NCBI GenBank assembly: GCA_002270565.1
Contig: NQMI01000114.1
Span: 1 to 64,000, forward strand
Reading direction: 5' to 3'
Source: Stenocarpella maydis
Taxonomy: Eukaryota > Ascomycota > Sordariomycetes > Diaporthales > Diaporthaceae
DNA: 64,000 nucleotides
Shown: positions 21,484-31,320 of the stretch, in pieces
How positions within the stretch are numbered: position 1 is the stretch's first letter
How the letters are laid out: each line of letters opens with the position of its first letter
Translations under genes and position numbers: made by a program
Notes under the pieces: model-generated
Seen by the model: only the letters and a program-made list of their open reading frames with translations
Databases searched by the model: none
What the model was told of the DNA's origin: nothing

Positions 21484-22010
21484 CTTTGAAGGACCGAGAA
21501 GACAAACGAAACCCACAGAATCCCCAAATGACGATACGCGGCGGCGATGGGTCGGCGGCGGCCCCGCAAAGTTATCGACCCCAAGAGGAGGGCCACGGCG
21601 TTGGCAACAGCGGACATGTCGTCTAGGTGGCCTGTGGAGCTGGCCGTCAACCCCGACACGTGCTGATCAGGGGCATGGCTGTCGTGAATCGGATTTATCT
21701 TCAGACTGTATTACTCTCAAACATGTCACACTTCGTATCTGTCCTTTGCCAGTCGCTGTATCCCTGAGACTTTCGTAGGGCAGTCAGACCTAATCCTAGG
21801 ACCCGGACTGACTCCGTGGTTCGCTACAAAGAACTTGTTCCCAGGGTTCAAGGGGACAAGTCAGAATTCTCGCCTGAGTGAATCTACTTCCGATTGTCGG
21901 CTTTTTCTTCCTCTTCCTCCTTAGCCATATCATGCGACCCCATTTTCAGATTTTATAACAATTTCCCGAGGATCAGCCTGGCTTCTTCCCGCAGACCGAT
22001 CAGTGCGGTC
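21484..22010. other. Intergenic, no gene seen
   Basis: 3' flank of the MARVEL gene. Nothing recognisable before the inverted-repeat element. Confidence 0.5.
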
Positions 22011-22475
22011 AGCATTTATGCACCCAGCTTTTTGCGTTCACATACCCAGCTCTTTCCGTAGTCGCACCCAGCACAAGAATTTAAGCATGTAGCACACTAT
22101 AAATTCTTATACCTCCCCTACCCTCTAGCCCCTCTATACCCGTCTATACTCCTTTATTACTCCTTTATATATCTAAAGAAAGGCCCTTTATATATTTAGA
22201 GAAAGGCCTCTCTCCCCTTTATGCCCCTTTATACCCCTTTAAAAGGTGCCCCTTTAAAAGTCCTTCCTTTAGATATATAAAGGGCCTTTTATATAAGGTA
22301 GGGCCTAATTGCAGGATTAAGGAGCTATTAGCAGGGTTAAGGAGCTATTAGCAGGGTTAAGGAGCTATTAGCAGGGTTAAGGAGCTATAGGTATAAAGGA
22401 TCTGGGTCTGTTGTATGCTTAGTTTCTTGTACTAGGTGCGCCCACGGAAAGAGCTGGGTGCGTGAACGCTGACTG
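22011..22475. mobile_element. Small non-autonomous element (MITE-like) with terminal inverted repeats
   Basis: The left end (about 22010-22080) and the reverse complement of the right end (about 22430-22475) share a run beginning GTCAGC and continuing through CACCCAGCTCTTTCCGT, then CGCACC and ACAAGAA. The left end carries an extra partial duplication of the CACCCAGCT unit. The interior has CT/TA-rich sequence with its own small inverted repeats (AGATATATAAAGGGCC-like) and a 20-bp tandem array. No coding capacity. A related end recurs at about 63187-63412, showing this is a family. About 465 bp; the exact boundaries and target duplication were not resolved by eye. Confidence 0.65.
22311..22390. 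repeat. 20-bp tandem repeat, four copies
   Basis: Four head-to-tail copies of GCAGGGTTAAGGAGCTATTA with two base changes (first copy GCAGGATTAA, last ending TATAG). Lies inside the inverted-repeat element. A single diverged unit (GGGTTAAGGAGCTGGCGG) is found in the relative near 63.28 kb. Confidence 0.9.
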
Positions 22476-22929
22476 GATTAGTGGCAGTGGACTTTTGTTA
22501 TCAAACTCAGGAAAATACCAACGGCCAGGTTCTTTGACTTGAGACGTCGGCTTCTTCGCTCCTATAGCTGGAGAATTTCCACTCATATCCGCCCACAATA
22601 TGGGGGTTTTATCACCGTCGTGCTTAGATCGCCCACCCGTCTGCATATTCTCTGAAGTTTGGTATCCTTTGAGGAACCTCGTATATCAAGCCAAACGATC
22701 TGCGGAATAGCTTCCAAACTCATGCTTGCGAGGGTAATCCTTGGAGAAGTCTCCAAATATAAGTATATCTAGTCTAGGTCTATAATCTGCAATTTCCGGT
22801 GGCCATAAGGCACCTCCAGTGGCTGGTACCGATCTGTTTCTTCGCTTGTTCTAATGGCAGAATCCCGTCGGGTATGGCTTCTCAAGGCACCCAAGAAAGG
22901 TGTTTTGAGCATCTTCTTCCATTGCTTCC

Positions 22930-23380
22930 GGAATCCTCAACTCCCTGATAATATTGAGACATTAATGATAAAGGTGATTATGCCTCGAAGAGTCTTCGGT
23001 ATAGTCTCTCCAGCATTTGCAACTAGAATGGTGGCTGGAAGCACCGCGAGGAGGCTCCAGAGAACGAAGACGGACTTCCATCAACTCGTTAATGGCGTGC
23101 TGTCACAGTAGCCAATAGTTGTGAGGGCGGTGAAGACCATGAGAAGGCTGTCAACGTGGTTCCATTCCTGGTAAGATCTGTCACAGACCAGAAATATGGC
23201 CGCCGCTGCGAACAAGAGCAGAAGCCAGACTGATAGCGAGACAGCGAACGTCCTCCACCGCCGATGGCGTCTAGCCTTGTGACGGACCTGACTCATTTCT
23301 TCGGATAGAGCATGGAGCTGGTGAGCCTCGGTCTTCGCGAACGCGCCTGTTTTTGTTGAGATTGCTGTTATTTCTGGCAA
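22930..23380 (-). pseudogene. Relic of a TOK-type outward-rectifying potassium channel
   Basis: The minus-strand frame from 23380 encodes a basic cytoplasmic stretch, a transmembrane helix (SLSVWLLLLFAAAAIFLV) and a pore loop reading LTTIGYCDSTP. After one TGA it continues in the same frame with FVLWSLLAVLPATILVANAG, which matches the helix that follows the second pore of fungal two-pore-domain TOK channels. The selectivity filter should be TIGYGD; Gly is replaced by Cys. Another stop follows and the first channel half is missing or unrecognisable. Clearly non-functional as read. Confidence 0.65.
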
Positions 23381-24046
23381 TCCTCAACAAGTGGACAGTC
23401 GGGATTAGCCTGCTTACCATCTATGTAGGTCGCTGCCTCTTTTCCCAAGGTGAACCTCGCGTATTTTGCCCATCCGTCTCAAATGCAAAACCGAATTGAC
23501 CTCTTTCATCACAAGCTTCCGGATCGGGGGTACCGTGAGCCCCAGGGATATAATCCCAGCAAGGGCATATCATGAAAGTAAGAGCAAGGGTCGAAGGACC
23601 GAGAGACATGAATGGGCGTACCGCAAAAGTGCGGTGTCGGTTGTGAAGCTACCGGGCACATCAGCCAATTGGATAGTCATTGTTTTCAAAGCAAATAGCA
23701 GTTAATCATAGGCAAATGTAGACATGTGTATTTTGGAGATTGAAAAATTCAATATTGTGTGAAAAATACGTAGTTACGTCATTAACTATAATAGTTGCGT
23801 GCGCATTTTGCGAATTTTTAAATAATGATGAGGATCCTGTTAAAATTAATATGAAGAAAAAAAGCTAGATCATTTTAGAATCGGCTGGGAAGCTGCTGCT
23901 TGCTGATAAAACAAGCTGCACAGAAGGCCGGGATGGAGACCGGCACATGACTAAGCGAGCATAACTTATACCGTCGAGTAAACCAGACGTAAATAAATAT
24001 GTATGAGTTCTGAGATGTCTAAACCTAACCCGATACCTGAACATAA
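23381..24046. other. Decayed/AT-rich intergenic sequence
   Basis: Possibly contains more of the ruined channel gene (23400-23640, minus) but I could not align it. AT-rich from about 23700 to 24000. Confidence 0.4.
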
Positions 24047-25195
24047 TCAAAGGATGTCCTCTTCCAAAACGTCAACCTGCGCCTTCATCCCCCAGCCCTC
24101 TTCGCCCCCTGCCCAGTTCTTTTTCTTGCCCGCCTTCGCGACAACTCCTACGTTATCCGCCAGGGCCTCTTTCAGCTTGGATGCATCATCCTTGACCTTC
24201 TGGATCGAGATAACCAAACGCAGGCCTTTCTTGTCTCTCTTATTTCCCAAGTCTCCAGCCCGTTCCGCCGAGTAGACAACACGAGGCTTGAACTCGCGGA
24301 ATCCTCCGCCCGAGAGATAGAGCTGGAAGCCATTGGTTGCCTTTGCACCCTCCACCAGCCCTTTGGGGACTGCCAGATCCCGGTAGGCCTGACGGAACCT
24401 GTCGACCATCTCGTCGCGCAGATGGTCAAGGGCATCGTCTGCGTCTGCCTTGGATTTGCCCCTCGTTGCCTCCTCCATCCTCCGGGTCAAGGCCGCGGCG
24501 CCATACGGGAAGCTGAGCGATCCCTTTTCGCTGATGCGGACATTTCCCGCCCGGGATATGATCCAGGTGATCTGGGTGCTGCCGCCGCCGAGGTCCATCA
24601 TTATTACCCCCCCAATGTCGGAGGAGCCGCTGGCAACACCAAGAGCACCAATACGCCCCTCGTCCTCTTTCCCGAGAACATCCACCGGCAGCCCGGCGTC
24701 AGCAGTGATAGCGCCCCGGGTTGCCTCGGTGGCGAGGACGTGGATATTCCTCTCCGGGACACCAAAACCGGCGCAGACAATCTTGAATCGAAGCAGGGCC
24801 GCGACAACGCCGGCTATGACGGCTTTCGGGATTGGTCTTTTTGCTCCGGTATCCGGGTCGAGCTGCACGTCATAGAGCGATATGCCCACCCGGTAGACGT
24901 GGACCGTGGGGAGGGTGCGCGAGAGCGGTAGGGACAAGTCCGTGACTTGAGAAGCGGATCCCGTTACTGGTACATGTTTCAGTACGGCCTTGCGCCCCTC
25001 CCCGTCCAACTCGGGCCCCTTTCGCAACGTAGGGATACCAAAGAAACTGGCTAATACCTTCCCATGTCAACCACTCCTCGCAGATGTCCGTTCGGGGCAG
25101 GCTCTTGCTTCTTCTCGTCCCGCAGGGGAGACGGGGGTAGCTCGCCAATGAGCTCAATATCAGAGCTGTCAGAGGATGCCACTCTAAGCCCATAA
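24047..25195 (-). pseudogene. Rtg2-like Ppx/GppA phosphatase, disabled
   Basis: Fungal retrograde-regulation protein 2 homologue (exopolyphosphatase/GppA fold). A 91-bp intron at 24967-25057 (GTATTA donor, CCAG acceptor) joins VVDMGS to NGIRFS, rebuilding the family's phosphate-1 motif DMGSNGIRFS. Directly after it, at about 24947, one extra A breaks the frame: the family continues in the next frame as VTDLSLPLSRTLPTV. Downstream, RVGISLYD, VLATEATR, GKEDEGRIGALGVAS, MDLGGGSTQITW and SFPYGAAALTRR are well preserved to the stop at 24047. About 12 residues are missing, in frame, between EATR and GLPVDVL. No ATG exists in the first-exon frame after an upstream TAG. The lost start, indel and deletion together argue for a pseudogenised paralogue rather than a single read error. 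Confidence 0.8.
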
Positions 25196-26160
25196 ATTAC
25201 AAGACAAGGGTTTCTCCGAGTTTCGTGGTTCTACCCAAGTACAGTCGGCATCTTGAATTGTGGGCGGAGTGCGGGTCGTAATAAGGGACAACGGCCACGT
25301 GCATCATTGCTTAGATCAAAATGACCAAAGTCACATGCCTATTGACAACTCGGCTGCTGATACAGGACTAATGGGACCGCGCGGCACTCAAGCCCATGTC
25401 GTATGGCTGACATGTGATATCGCAACACAGTGCCTAGAGTACCGTGGCATGTGTCCCCAATGTATCTCGCACCGGAGGGTAGCAGACCGCCCTCCAGTGT
25501 CCGATTTACAACTCGCAGGGATCCTCTTACGATCCCTCCAGCGGGGTGCTGACTGGGGACCTTGGACTGGCGTTGTAACCTCCTTAGTGGTTCACAAACG
25601 TGGACTCGGCGACCAAGTGACTGGGCACCCAGGGAGGAAATCAAACGTGTGGCCTGAGCTTACCTGTCAGAGACGGCCCACGTGCATCGACCCTTCGGCG
25701 TGAGCTGCCAAAGCATGGCGATCACTCGAGGACCATTCAGGGTCTTTGCGGTGGGCAAGATGCCGGTGAATCAGCCCGCCGGCCAGCCGTAAGGGGTCAA
25801 GTAAACTGTGAGCTCGATCTTGCCACATCGCGATGTGGTGCAGGTGAGCAAGACCCTACCTTGCAGCTCGTGTTGATCCGGGAAGCAACCCTGGGCAGCT
25901 TCAATGTCGCAACGGGGTCGTAGTGGCCTGTTACCTCAGTTGCCTTTTTCGGCTTGCCGGCCCTCACGCTACCCAAACCTCCCGAGGGCTGATCATGCGG
26001 GATGGAGAATCGAAGACCTGGTTTGCGTCGTGCCTGTCTATATAAAAGAGGCCAATGCAGCGTGTTCAGAAAGGCCGCGGCCCCCAGTGGGTCGCAATCA
26101 GCCATTATCTGACCACTCCTCACGACATCGACAACCCAAACGTCCGTAACCTCCACAAGA
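25196..26160. other. Intergenic, no gene seen
   Basis: No motif-bearing frame. A frame at 25260-25703 is open but lacks recognisable features. Confidence 0.5.
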
Positions 26161-27110
26161 TGGCTGTAGCCCTTCCTGATGGGCACCCGTCAGCGGCAGT
26201 GGCCAGAACCGCGACCATCGATGGCGTGAGGTCAGGCACGGACGAGCTGAACGCTGCAGTCCAGAAGTTCTCCTCCGGCGAGGCTGACGTCGGCGATGTG
26301 GTCAAGAGGCCCGGCGGTGTGTGGGTGGACAGTAAGCGGCCTCCACAGTGATATGGACGCCTTTGAGCCCCTTGGAAACCCGCAAGGCGTCCCGGTCAAG
26401 GCCACTGATGGTATGCACCGAGCTAACGCTCTCGGGGCAAACATGGCTATCGCCCGCATCGCCGCCTCGCAGCTCTTCTACAGGTTGGGGAGCACTCGAG
26501 GCCATTCCGGCCGAGGGCGGTATTTCGTATCAGGACCTGGCGGTCGCGACCAAGTCGGGAGAGGCACCGCTCAGTCAGCAGCACATTGCGATGCATATAC
26601 CCTCAGTACCAGTAGGGGGTATTGCCGGCCGAAGGTTCAGTATAGGGCAGTGCCTGTACTGCAGGGCCGCACCTGCTAATGACCACGGCTGCAGCTGGAC
26701 AAACGCCTTCGCCCCATGCGCCAGGATGCCCGAGCACTTTGAGCAGTGCGGCCGCAGGGGGCCGCAGGGGGCCGCAGGGGGCCGCAGGGAGCCGCAGGCC
26801 ACCAGCCACGTCCCCGTGAGCTGCGCGCACGGCAGGCCGGACCTGTCCTCCTATACGAGCTGCTGGGCGGGGCGAGGGCGGAGCGCCCCGGCTCGGACAG
26901 GGCTGTGCTGGTCGACGTCGGCGGGGGGCAAGGGCGGGGCCATCAAGGCTATCCACAGGGCATTTCCGGGACTGCCCATCAACAGGTCCGTGCTGGAGGA
27001 CAGGCCAGAGACGCTCGAGTGCCGGGCTGGCGGCGGACGGGCCCGGGCTGGCGGGCGTGCGGAGGGCAGCAGTGGACTCCCGCCAGGCATTGAGGCTCTG
27101 TCCCTGTCGC
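26161..27110 (+). pseudogene. SAM-dependent O-methyltransferase relic
   Basis: Pieces of a fungal secondary-metabolite-type O-methyltransferase are spread over three frames. The N-terminal part from the ATG at 26161 is DELNAAVQKFSSGEADVGD, and MAIARIAASQLFYRL is in the same frame after a stop. GALEAIPAEGGISYQDLA (dimerisation/winged-helix region) is in a second frame. The SAM-binding motif I, VLVDVGGGQG at about 26904-26933, then needs a further shift to read GGAIKAIHRAFPGLP and SVLEDRPETLE. A GC-rich tandem repeat interrupts the middle. Several frameshifts and stops make it non-functional. Original substrate unknown. Confidence 0.7.
26755..26805. repeat. 10-bp GC-rich tandem repeat
   Basis: About four to five units of GGGGGCCGCA (last units GGGAGCCGCA) inside the methyltransferase relic. 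Period 10 is not a multiple of three, so slippage here changes the frame. Confidence 0.85.
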
Positions 27111-28184
27111 CTCTCCCTCTGCGAGTCCAGACAGCAGGCTTCAACATATGCACCGAGCCATCTCGGATCTCAAGGCATCAGAGCCTCACGTCATCCCACA
27201 CGTGCTGCGGGAGGTGAGCCGAGATAGCAAGCCCCGGCAGCCTGCAGGGCCGGCGCGTTTGAGACCAAGTGCGGCCAATCTCCTGGGCCAGCAAAGGTCC
27301 GCGCGTGCAAGGCCTGCGAGCGAATCAAGCTGCCAAGCGAGGCCCCTGGCCTGGCGGCTCGATATTCGCCAAGGCCGTGATGGGCCTTGGATCTGCTTCT
27401 TGGTGACAGGTCGCTTGGCCCTCCTCCCCCCCCCCCGGGGGCTAGGGCGTGTTTTGGGAGGCTGCGGCTGGCGTCAGAGATGGATGCAGTGTACGCCAAA
27501 CAAGAATATAGGCGCGCATCTGTCGTGCAACGGGGCGCCCCGGACAGCCCCCAAGAGCGAGGATCCGCGTCAGACGAAACATTGCCTATCACACCACGGC
27601 GTACATGCACTAGCTTCCGAGGGGGCCCGTCTGCTCGTTGGGCGCGGCCTTTCAGCTTGGGTTTCTAAGCTGCTAAGGTTCCCGTCAGGCTTGCCACCAC
27701 CAATTTCCCTTCCGGCCCAGGCCTTGCCCCCCCCCGTGGGCCCTCGGATGGGCCCCGGATGGGGTCACATCGTCCAGAGCTACATACACCACATAGTGTA
27801 GGTACGTAGTCTACCATGTGGTGTACCCAAGGGCGGCAAGGGCCTGGCGGACAACGGACACGGCAGTGTGGGCATGCCTGGCTGGCGGCAGGGCTGCATG
27901 CCTAGTCTGCGTATTTAAGTCATCCTGCGACCCGCGCCTGAGCCCCGTCCGGGCGTGAGAAGGGCCCTCACGGCAGAGGCCTCGTTCATTCCTTCTTACC
28001 TTCTTTTTTTTTTTTTTTGCGAGAAACGCTTGCGTTTGGCCTGTGGCCCGGTTCTTCACGCAGTACGTCCAGTACAGTCACTCATTCAGCAGGCGCCAGA
28101 CAGCACGGCCAGCCAAGCAGCAACAAGCGCATAGACAACACACCAACCACCCCCGAGGCTTTGCTGCCGGATACCCAAGCAAAC
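27111..28184. other. Intergenic and promoter of the AA9-like gene
   Basis: GC-rich, with long but motif-free frames. A TATTTAAG element at about 27910-27917 and a T-rich tract at about 28002-28019 lie upstream of the AA9-like start at 28185 and fit a fungal core promoter with a long leader. Confidence 0.4.
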
Positions 28185-29294
28185 ATGGTCCCGCGTTCGT
28201 TCATCGCGGCACTTGCCCTCGTGGCCGGTGCCGAGGCACACACCCGCATGGTCGAGATCTTCCGCAACGGAGAGGGCCAGGGCGAGGCGGCCGGAATCCG
28301 CATGGACGACAACCCCGAGACCACGACGGGGCCCATCACCGACGTGGGCTCCCCCGACATGGCCTGCGGGAGGAACGGAGAGGCCGCCGTCGGCCGCACG
28401 GTCAGGCTCCGGGCTGGCGATGGCATCGTCATGAGCCACCGCTCGTGGGCCGACGGCGCCCAGCCCGGCGTCATCGACAGCAACCACAAGGGATCCACTG
28501 CTGTCTACCTCAAGAAGGTCGCCGCAGCCGGCGCCGTGGACCCGTGGGCCAGCCCGGCAGCCGGCGGGGGCTGGTTCAAGATCTCGTGGAACGGCCTCGA
28601 CACGGCCGCCGGCAGGTGGGGGGTCGATGTCATGATCGACAACGGCGGATACACCGGGGCCATCCTCCCCTCCGACCTGAGCGAGGGCTACTACCTTGTG
28701 CGCGACGAGGTCCTCGGCCTCCAGAACCGCGACGGCGGCAGCATCGTGCCCCAGTTCTTCGTCGGCTGCGCCCAGGCCTACATCTCGGGCGGCACCGGCG
28801 GCGAGACGCCCAGCACCGTGTCCATCCCCGGCCACGTCGCCGCCTCCAGCCCCTCCCTCACCTACGACATCTACAAGGAGCCGTGGGCCGAGTTCCCCGA
28901 GTTCGGCCCCGAGGTCTACTCGAGCATCGTGTCCGCGTCCGCCCTCCGGCTGAGCCAGCAGACCGCCAGCACCGCCGGCGTCGTCGGCACCTGCGCCCCC
29001 GGCACCGTCCTGACCGTCGGCAACAGGTGCTTCGCCGAGCTCGCCCCGTGGTCCGGCGACACCCCCGGCGCGCTGCCCCGGTGCTGGGCCGCCAGCGCCA
29101 CCTGCTGGGACAGGAACACCGAGTGCTGGGCCGGCGTCGAGCCCGTCATCAACGGCAACGACAAGAGCAAGGGCTGCAACCTGTGGGAGGCAAAGTGCAA
29201 CGCCCTCGACGCCTGGTGCGAGGCTGGCAACACCTACGGCCCGCCCGACGCCGGCAAGGTCATCTCCGAGCCGCTGGACCTTAGTGGCCTGTAA
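28185..29294 (+). CDS. Secreted AA9-like lytic polysaccharide monooxygenase with Cys-rich tail
   Basis: Single exon, 369 residues. The ATG at 28185 gives a clean signal peptide of 18 residues; cleavage after AEA leaves His19 as the new N-terminus, as required for the copper 'histidine brace'. The second brace His is His101 in SNHKG. Other AA9-like landmarks: DMACGRNG with Cys61, WFKISWNGL, and YLVRDEVLGLQN followed by PQFFVGC with Cys195, a likely disulfide partner. Two key positions differ from typical AA9: the axial Tyr of QFY is Phe192, and the RHE His is Asp174. After about residue 268 comes an unusual 100-residue tail with eight Cys and many Trp. It is not a CBM1 by spacing and I do not recognise it. 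Probably a copper oxygenase acting on a cell-wall polysaccharide, but substrate and even activity are open. Third codon positions are strongly GC, unlike the neighbouring relics. Confidence 0.75.
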   Translation: MVPRSFIAALALVAGAEAHTRMVEIFRNGEGQGEAAGIRMDDNPETTTGPITDVGSPDMACGRNGEAAVGRTVRLRAGDGIVMSHRSWADGAQPGVIDSNHKGSTAVYLKKVAAAGAVDPWASPAAGGGWFKISWNGLDTAAGRWGVDVMIDNGGYTGAILPSDLSEGYYLVRDEVLGLQNRDGGSIVPQFFVGCAQAYISGGTGGETPSTVSIPGHVAASSPSLTYDIYKEPWAEFPEFGPEVYSSIVSASALRLSQQTASTAGVVGTCAPGTVLTVGNRCFAELAPWSGDTPGALPRCWAASATCWDRNTECWAGVEPVINGNDKSKGCNLWEAKCNALDAWCEAGNTYGPPDAGKVISEPLDLSGL

Positions 29295-29330
29295 GGGGCT
29301 GGGCCGACACTCCCGTTCGGTCTCACTTCT

Positions 29331-29373
29331 GTCTCTCTCTCTCTGTGTCTCTGTCTCTCTCTCTCTCTCTCTG
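29331..29373. repeat. CT/TCTG microsatellite
   Basis: Run of TC dinucleotides broken by TG, in the 3' flank of the AA9-like gene. Confidence 0.85.
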
Positions 29374-29706
29374 AGAAACAGCATTTACCACTTCTTTACT
29401 CCTCTTTGCTGGGGGAGGACCTCTTTATCATTACGCCGTATGACTTAGCCTTGACAGCTTAGCTGGAAATCATCACTTTTGGGGGCTTTGGCCCGCCAAC
29501 CCCGGGCTCTCCCACATTAGGGGCTCTTGAACCGTGCCTGGTGCCTCTCCCGTCCCAAATGTTCAAATTCGTTGACATCATGTCTGCAGAATTAATTGGT
29601 TCGTTCCGCGGGTGGCTGGGGATATAGGCCCACGTTGCTTTTATAAAATATAAACAACCCCCGGGACCCCTGGCCGGGTAGTTCCAGTGGATAATACCCG
29701 GAGCAC

Positions 29707-31320
29707 TCATAAATCCTCCTCATGATTGTAGGCGGGTGCGAGCTTGTACGGGTGGTGGTTACTGACGCTTGGTTCATTGTGTCGCCCCCCAGCGAGCCCC
29801 CACCCCAGTCCTCGGCTATGGCTTTGCGTCCGAGTCTGCGCTATCACTTCAGTGGCTGGACGAAACCATCGAGTCCCAGGGATTGCCATCACTGACCTGA
29901 TAATTCTGCCGGCTGTGATGTTGCCCGCCATAGTGCGGCATTTGTTCCAGTGAGCCGTACCTCTCAGCTCCTCGATGCCGGGCATTAGGTCGTAAGTCTC
30001 TTCTTGTACCAGCGTGGATGCCTGCGTCACCTGCGTTTCCCGGCCGGGTTCAAGGTGGTGGCGTCTGATAAAGGTCCGCAGACCTGTCAAGGTGGGCGCC
30101 GGTACTTGGGGCAGTTGACCTCGCGTGGGACCATCGGCGATTTGGCCCTTTTTCCTCCGCAGTAATCGCATGCGATATGCCTGTCTGCCTTGGCCGTCGC
30201 CGGGTGCAGCCGGCGAGTTGTGGTTGCTTCTCGTCTGGTGCACAAGCAGGTTGCGCACCACGGTAAGGGAGCCCATGATTACGGCGACGACCGTCTCCGC
30301 GTACTGCCAGAAAAATACCCAAACAACGTCAATGGAAACCGCGCCGTGGATCTTGCTCACCCGGATAATCGCCAGGATTACCATTTACCAGTGAGAGGCA
30401 GAGGAATATACCGAGGCTGATCTCCTGGGAGGTGCGCATCCGTGCGCGATAGAGAACGATGACGGGTATGCTCACAACTCGATATGCTGTTAGCATCGCT
30501 CTGCCTAGGCTGGCAGGGGAAAGGGTCAGGAGTTGTGTACTCAGTATATCCGTAATGGCATCCACGCCTGTGATAAGGCCAGTCATTGAGACGTAGAGTG
30601 TATTCTTCGTAGGTGACCAACACTGGGCTGTCATGGTGGAATTAGCAGTGAAACGCGACACACCAGGGCAGCGCACTGACTGGCTCTGATCCTAAAGTCG
30701 GAGCAAAGTATAAAGGCCTCCGAGGAAAGAAACATCCAGGCGATGACGGTGAAAATGACGATGCCCCAGTAGTGTCGCTGAATTCTTTCCACGTTCCGTA
30801 TCAAGTGTTTGAAGAAGGCGAGAAAAGAAAATTTGACCAGAAAAGTAGTGGTCCAGGCCAAGACCAGAAAAACGTTCTCATTTAAGCGCCTGGCTCAAGA
30901 GTTGTTGCGTTTGCTTCTGGCTGAATTCAAAGAAGACGGCAGGGTTCCTCTCCACGGCAGTAGCGAGATAGATACTATCAAGGAGGTAATACACCAAGGC
31001 TATCACGGCTGTGAGGAAGGCAAACGATGCGAACAAGAAGTAGTCGCCAAGCGCCAATTGTCGCCGGGTGGTGAAGCGGATCACGCCCCGGGCAATAGCT
31101 GATAACACTGCGATGCCGTAGAAGACACCAGCAGTCGTCTATGTGCGATCCGTCAGCTACGGCTCCTCAGGAAATCGTCTCGAGTCCGGTAAAAACAAGG
31201 TGCTCACTCTGAAAGCCGTCTTGGATATGCTCGCGTACTCTGCAATTAGTGCTTCAAGTGCCTCGTTATGGGAAGCCACGGCGTGCCGTGATGCCAACCA
31301 CTGATGAAGACCGACAGCAG
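29707..31320 (-). pseudogene. Rhodopsin-domain (PTH11-like) membrane protein, frameshifted
   Basis: The fungal 'rhodopsin' integral membrane family can be rebuilt across exons. LEALIAEYASISKTAFR, then an intron ending CATAG, then TTAGVFYGIAVLSAIARGVIR. Further on come a 53-bp intron (GTCAGT donor) that yields TQCWSPTKNTLYVSM, and another whose branch is GCTAACAG, giving DILIVSIPVIVLYRARM and LGIFLCLSL. Two single extra A residues, each in an AAA run (30881-30883 and 30384-30386), break the frame at ALK|NENVFLVLAW and SLV|MVILAIIRVS. No in-frame ATG was found at the 5' end. The C-terminal cytoplasmic tail stays open to 29707. At least six helices are visible. Because both breaks are +1 in A-triplets, an assembly error is possible, but the missing start favours decay. 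Confidence 0.65.

Noticed and set aside
22311..22390. Possible CRISPR-like array
   Set aside because: Direct repeats without spacers, in a eukaryotic transposable element; a simple tandem repeat.
27240..27400. Cys-containing CKACERIK stretch resembling a Zn2Cys6 start
   Set aside because: Cys spacing does not fit the binuclear cluster, and stops follow at once.
28043..29384. Two frames of more than 400 codons (plus 28043-29284 and minus 28086-29384) overlapping the AA9-like gene
   Set aside because: Shadow frames caused by strong GC third positions; Arg/His-rich or Gly/Ala/Val-rich, with no signal peptide or family motif.
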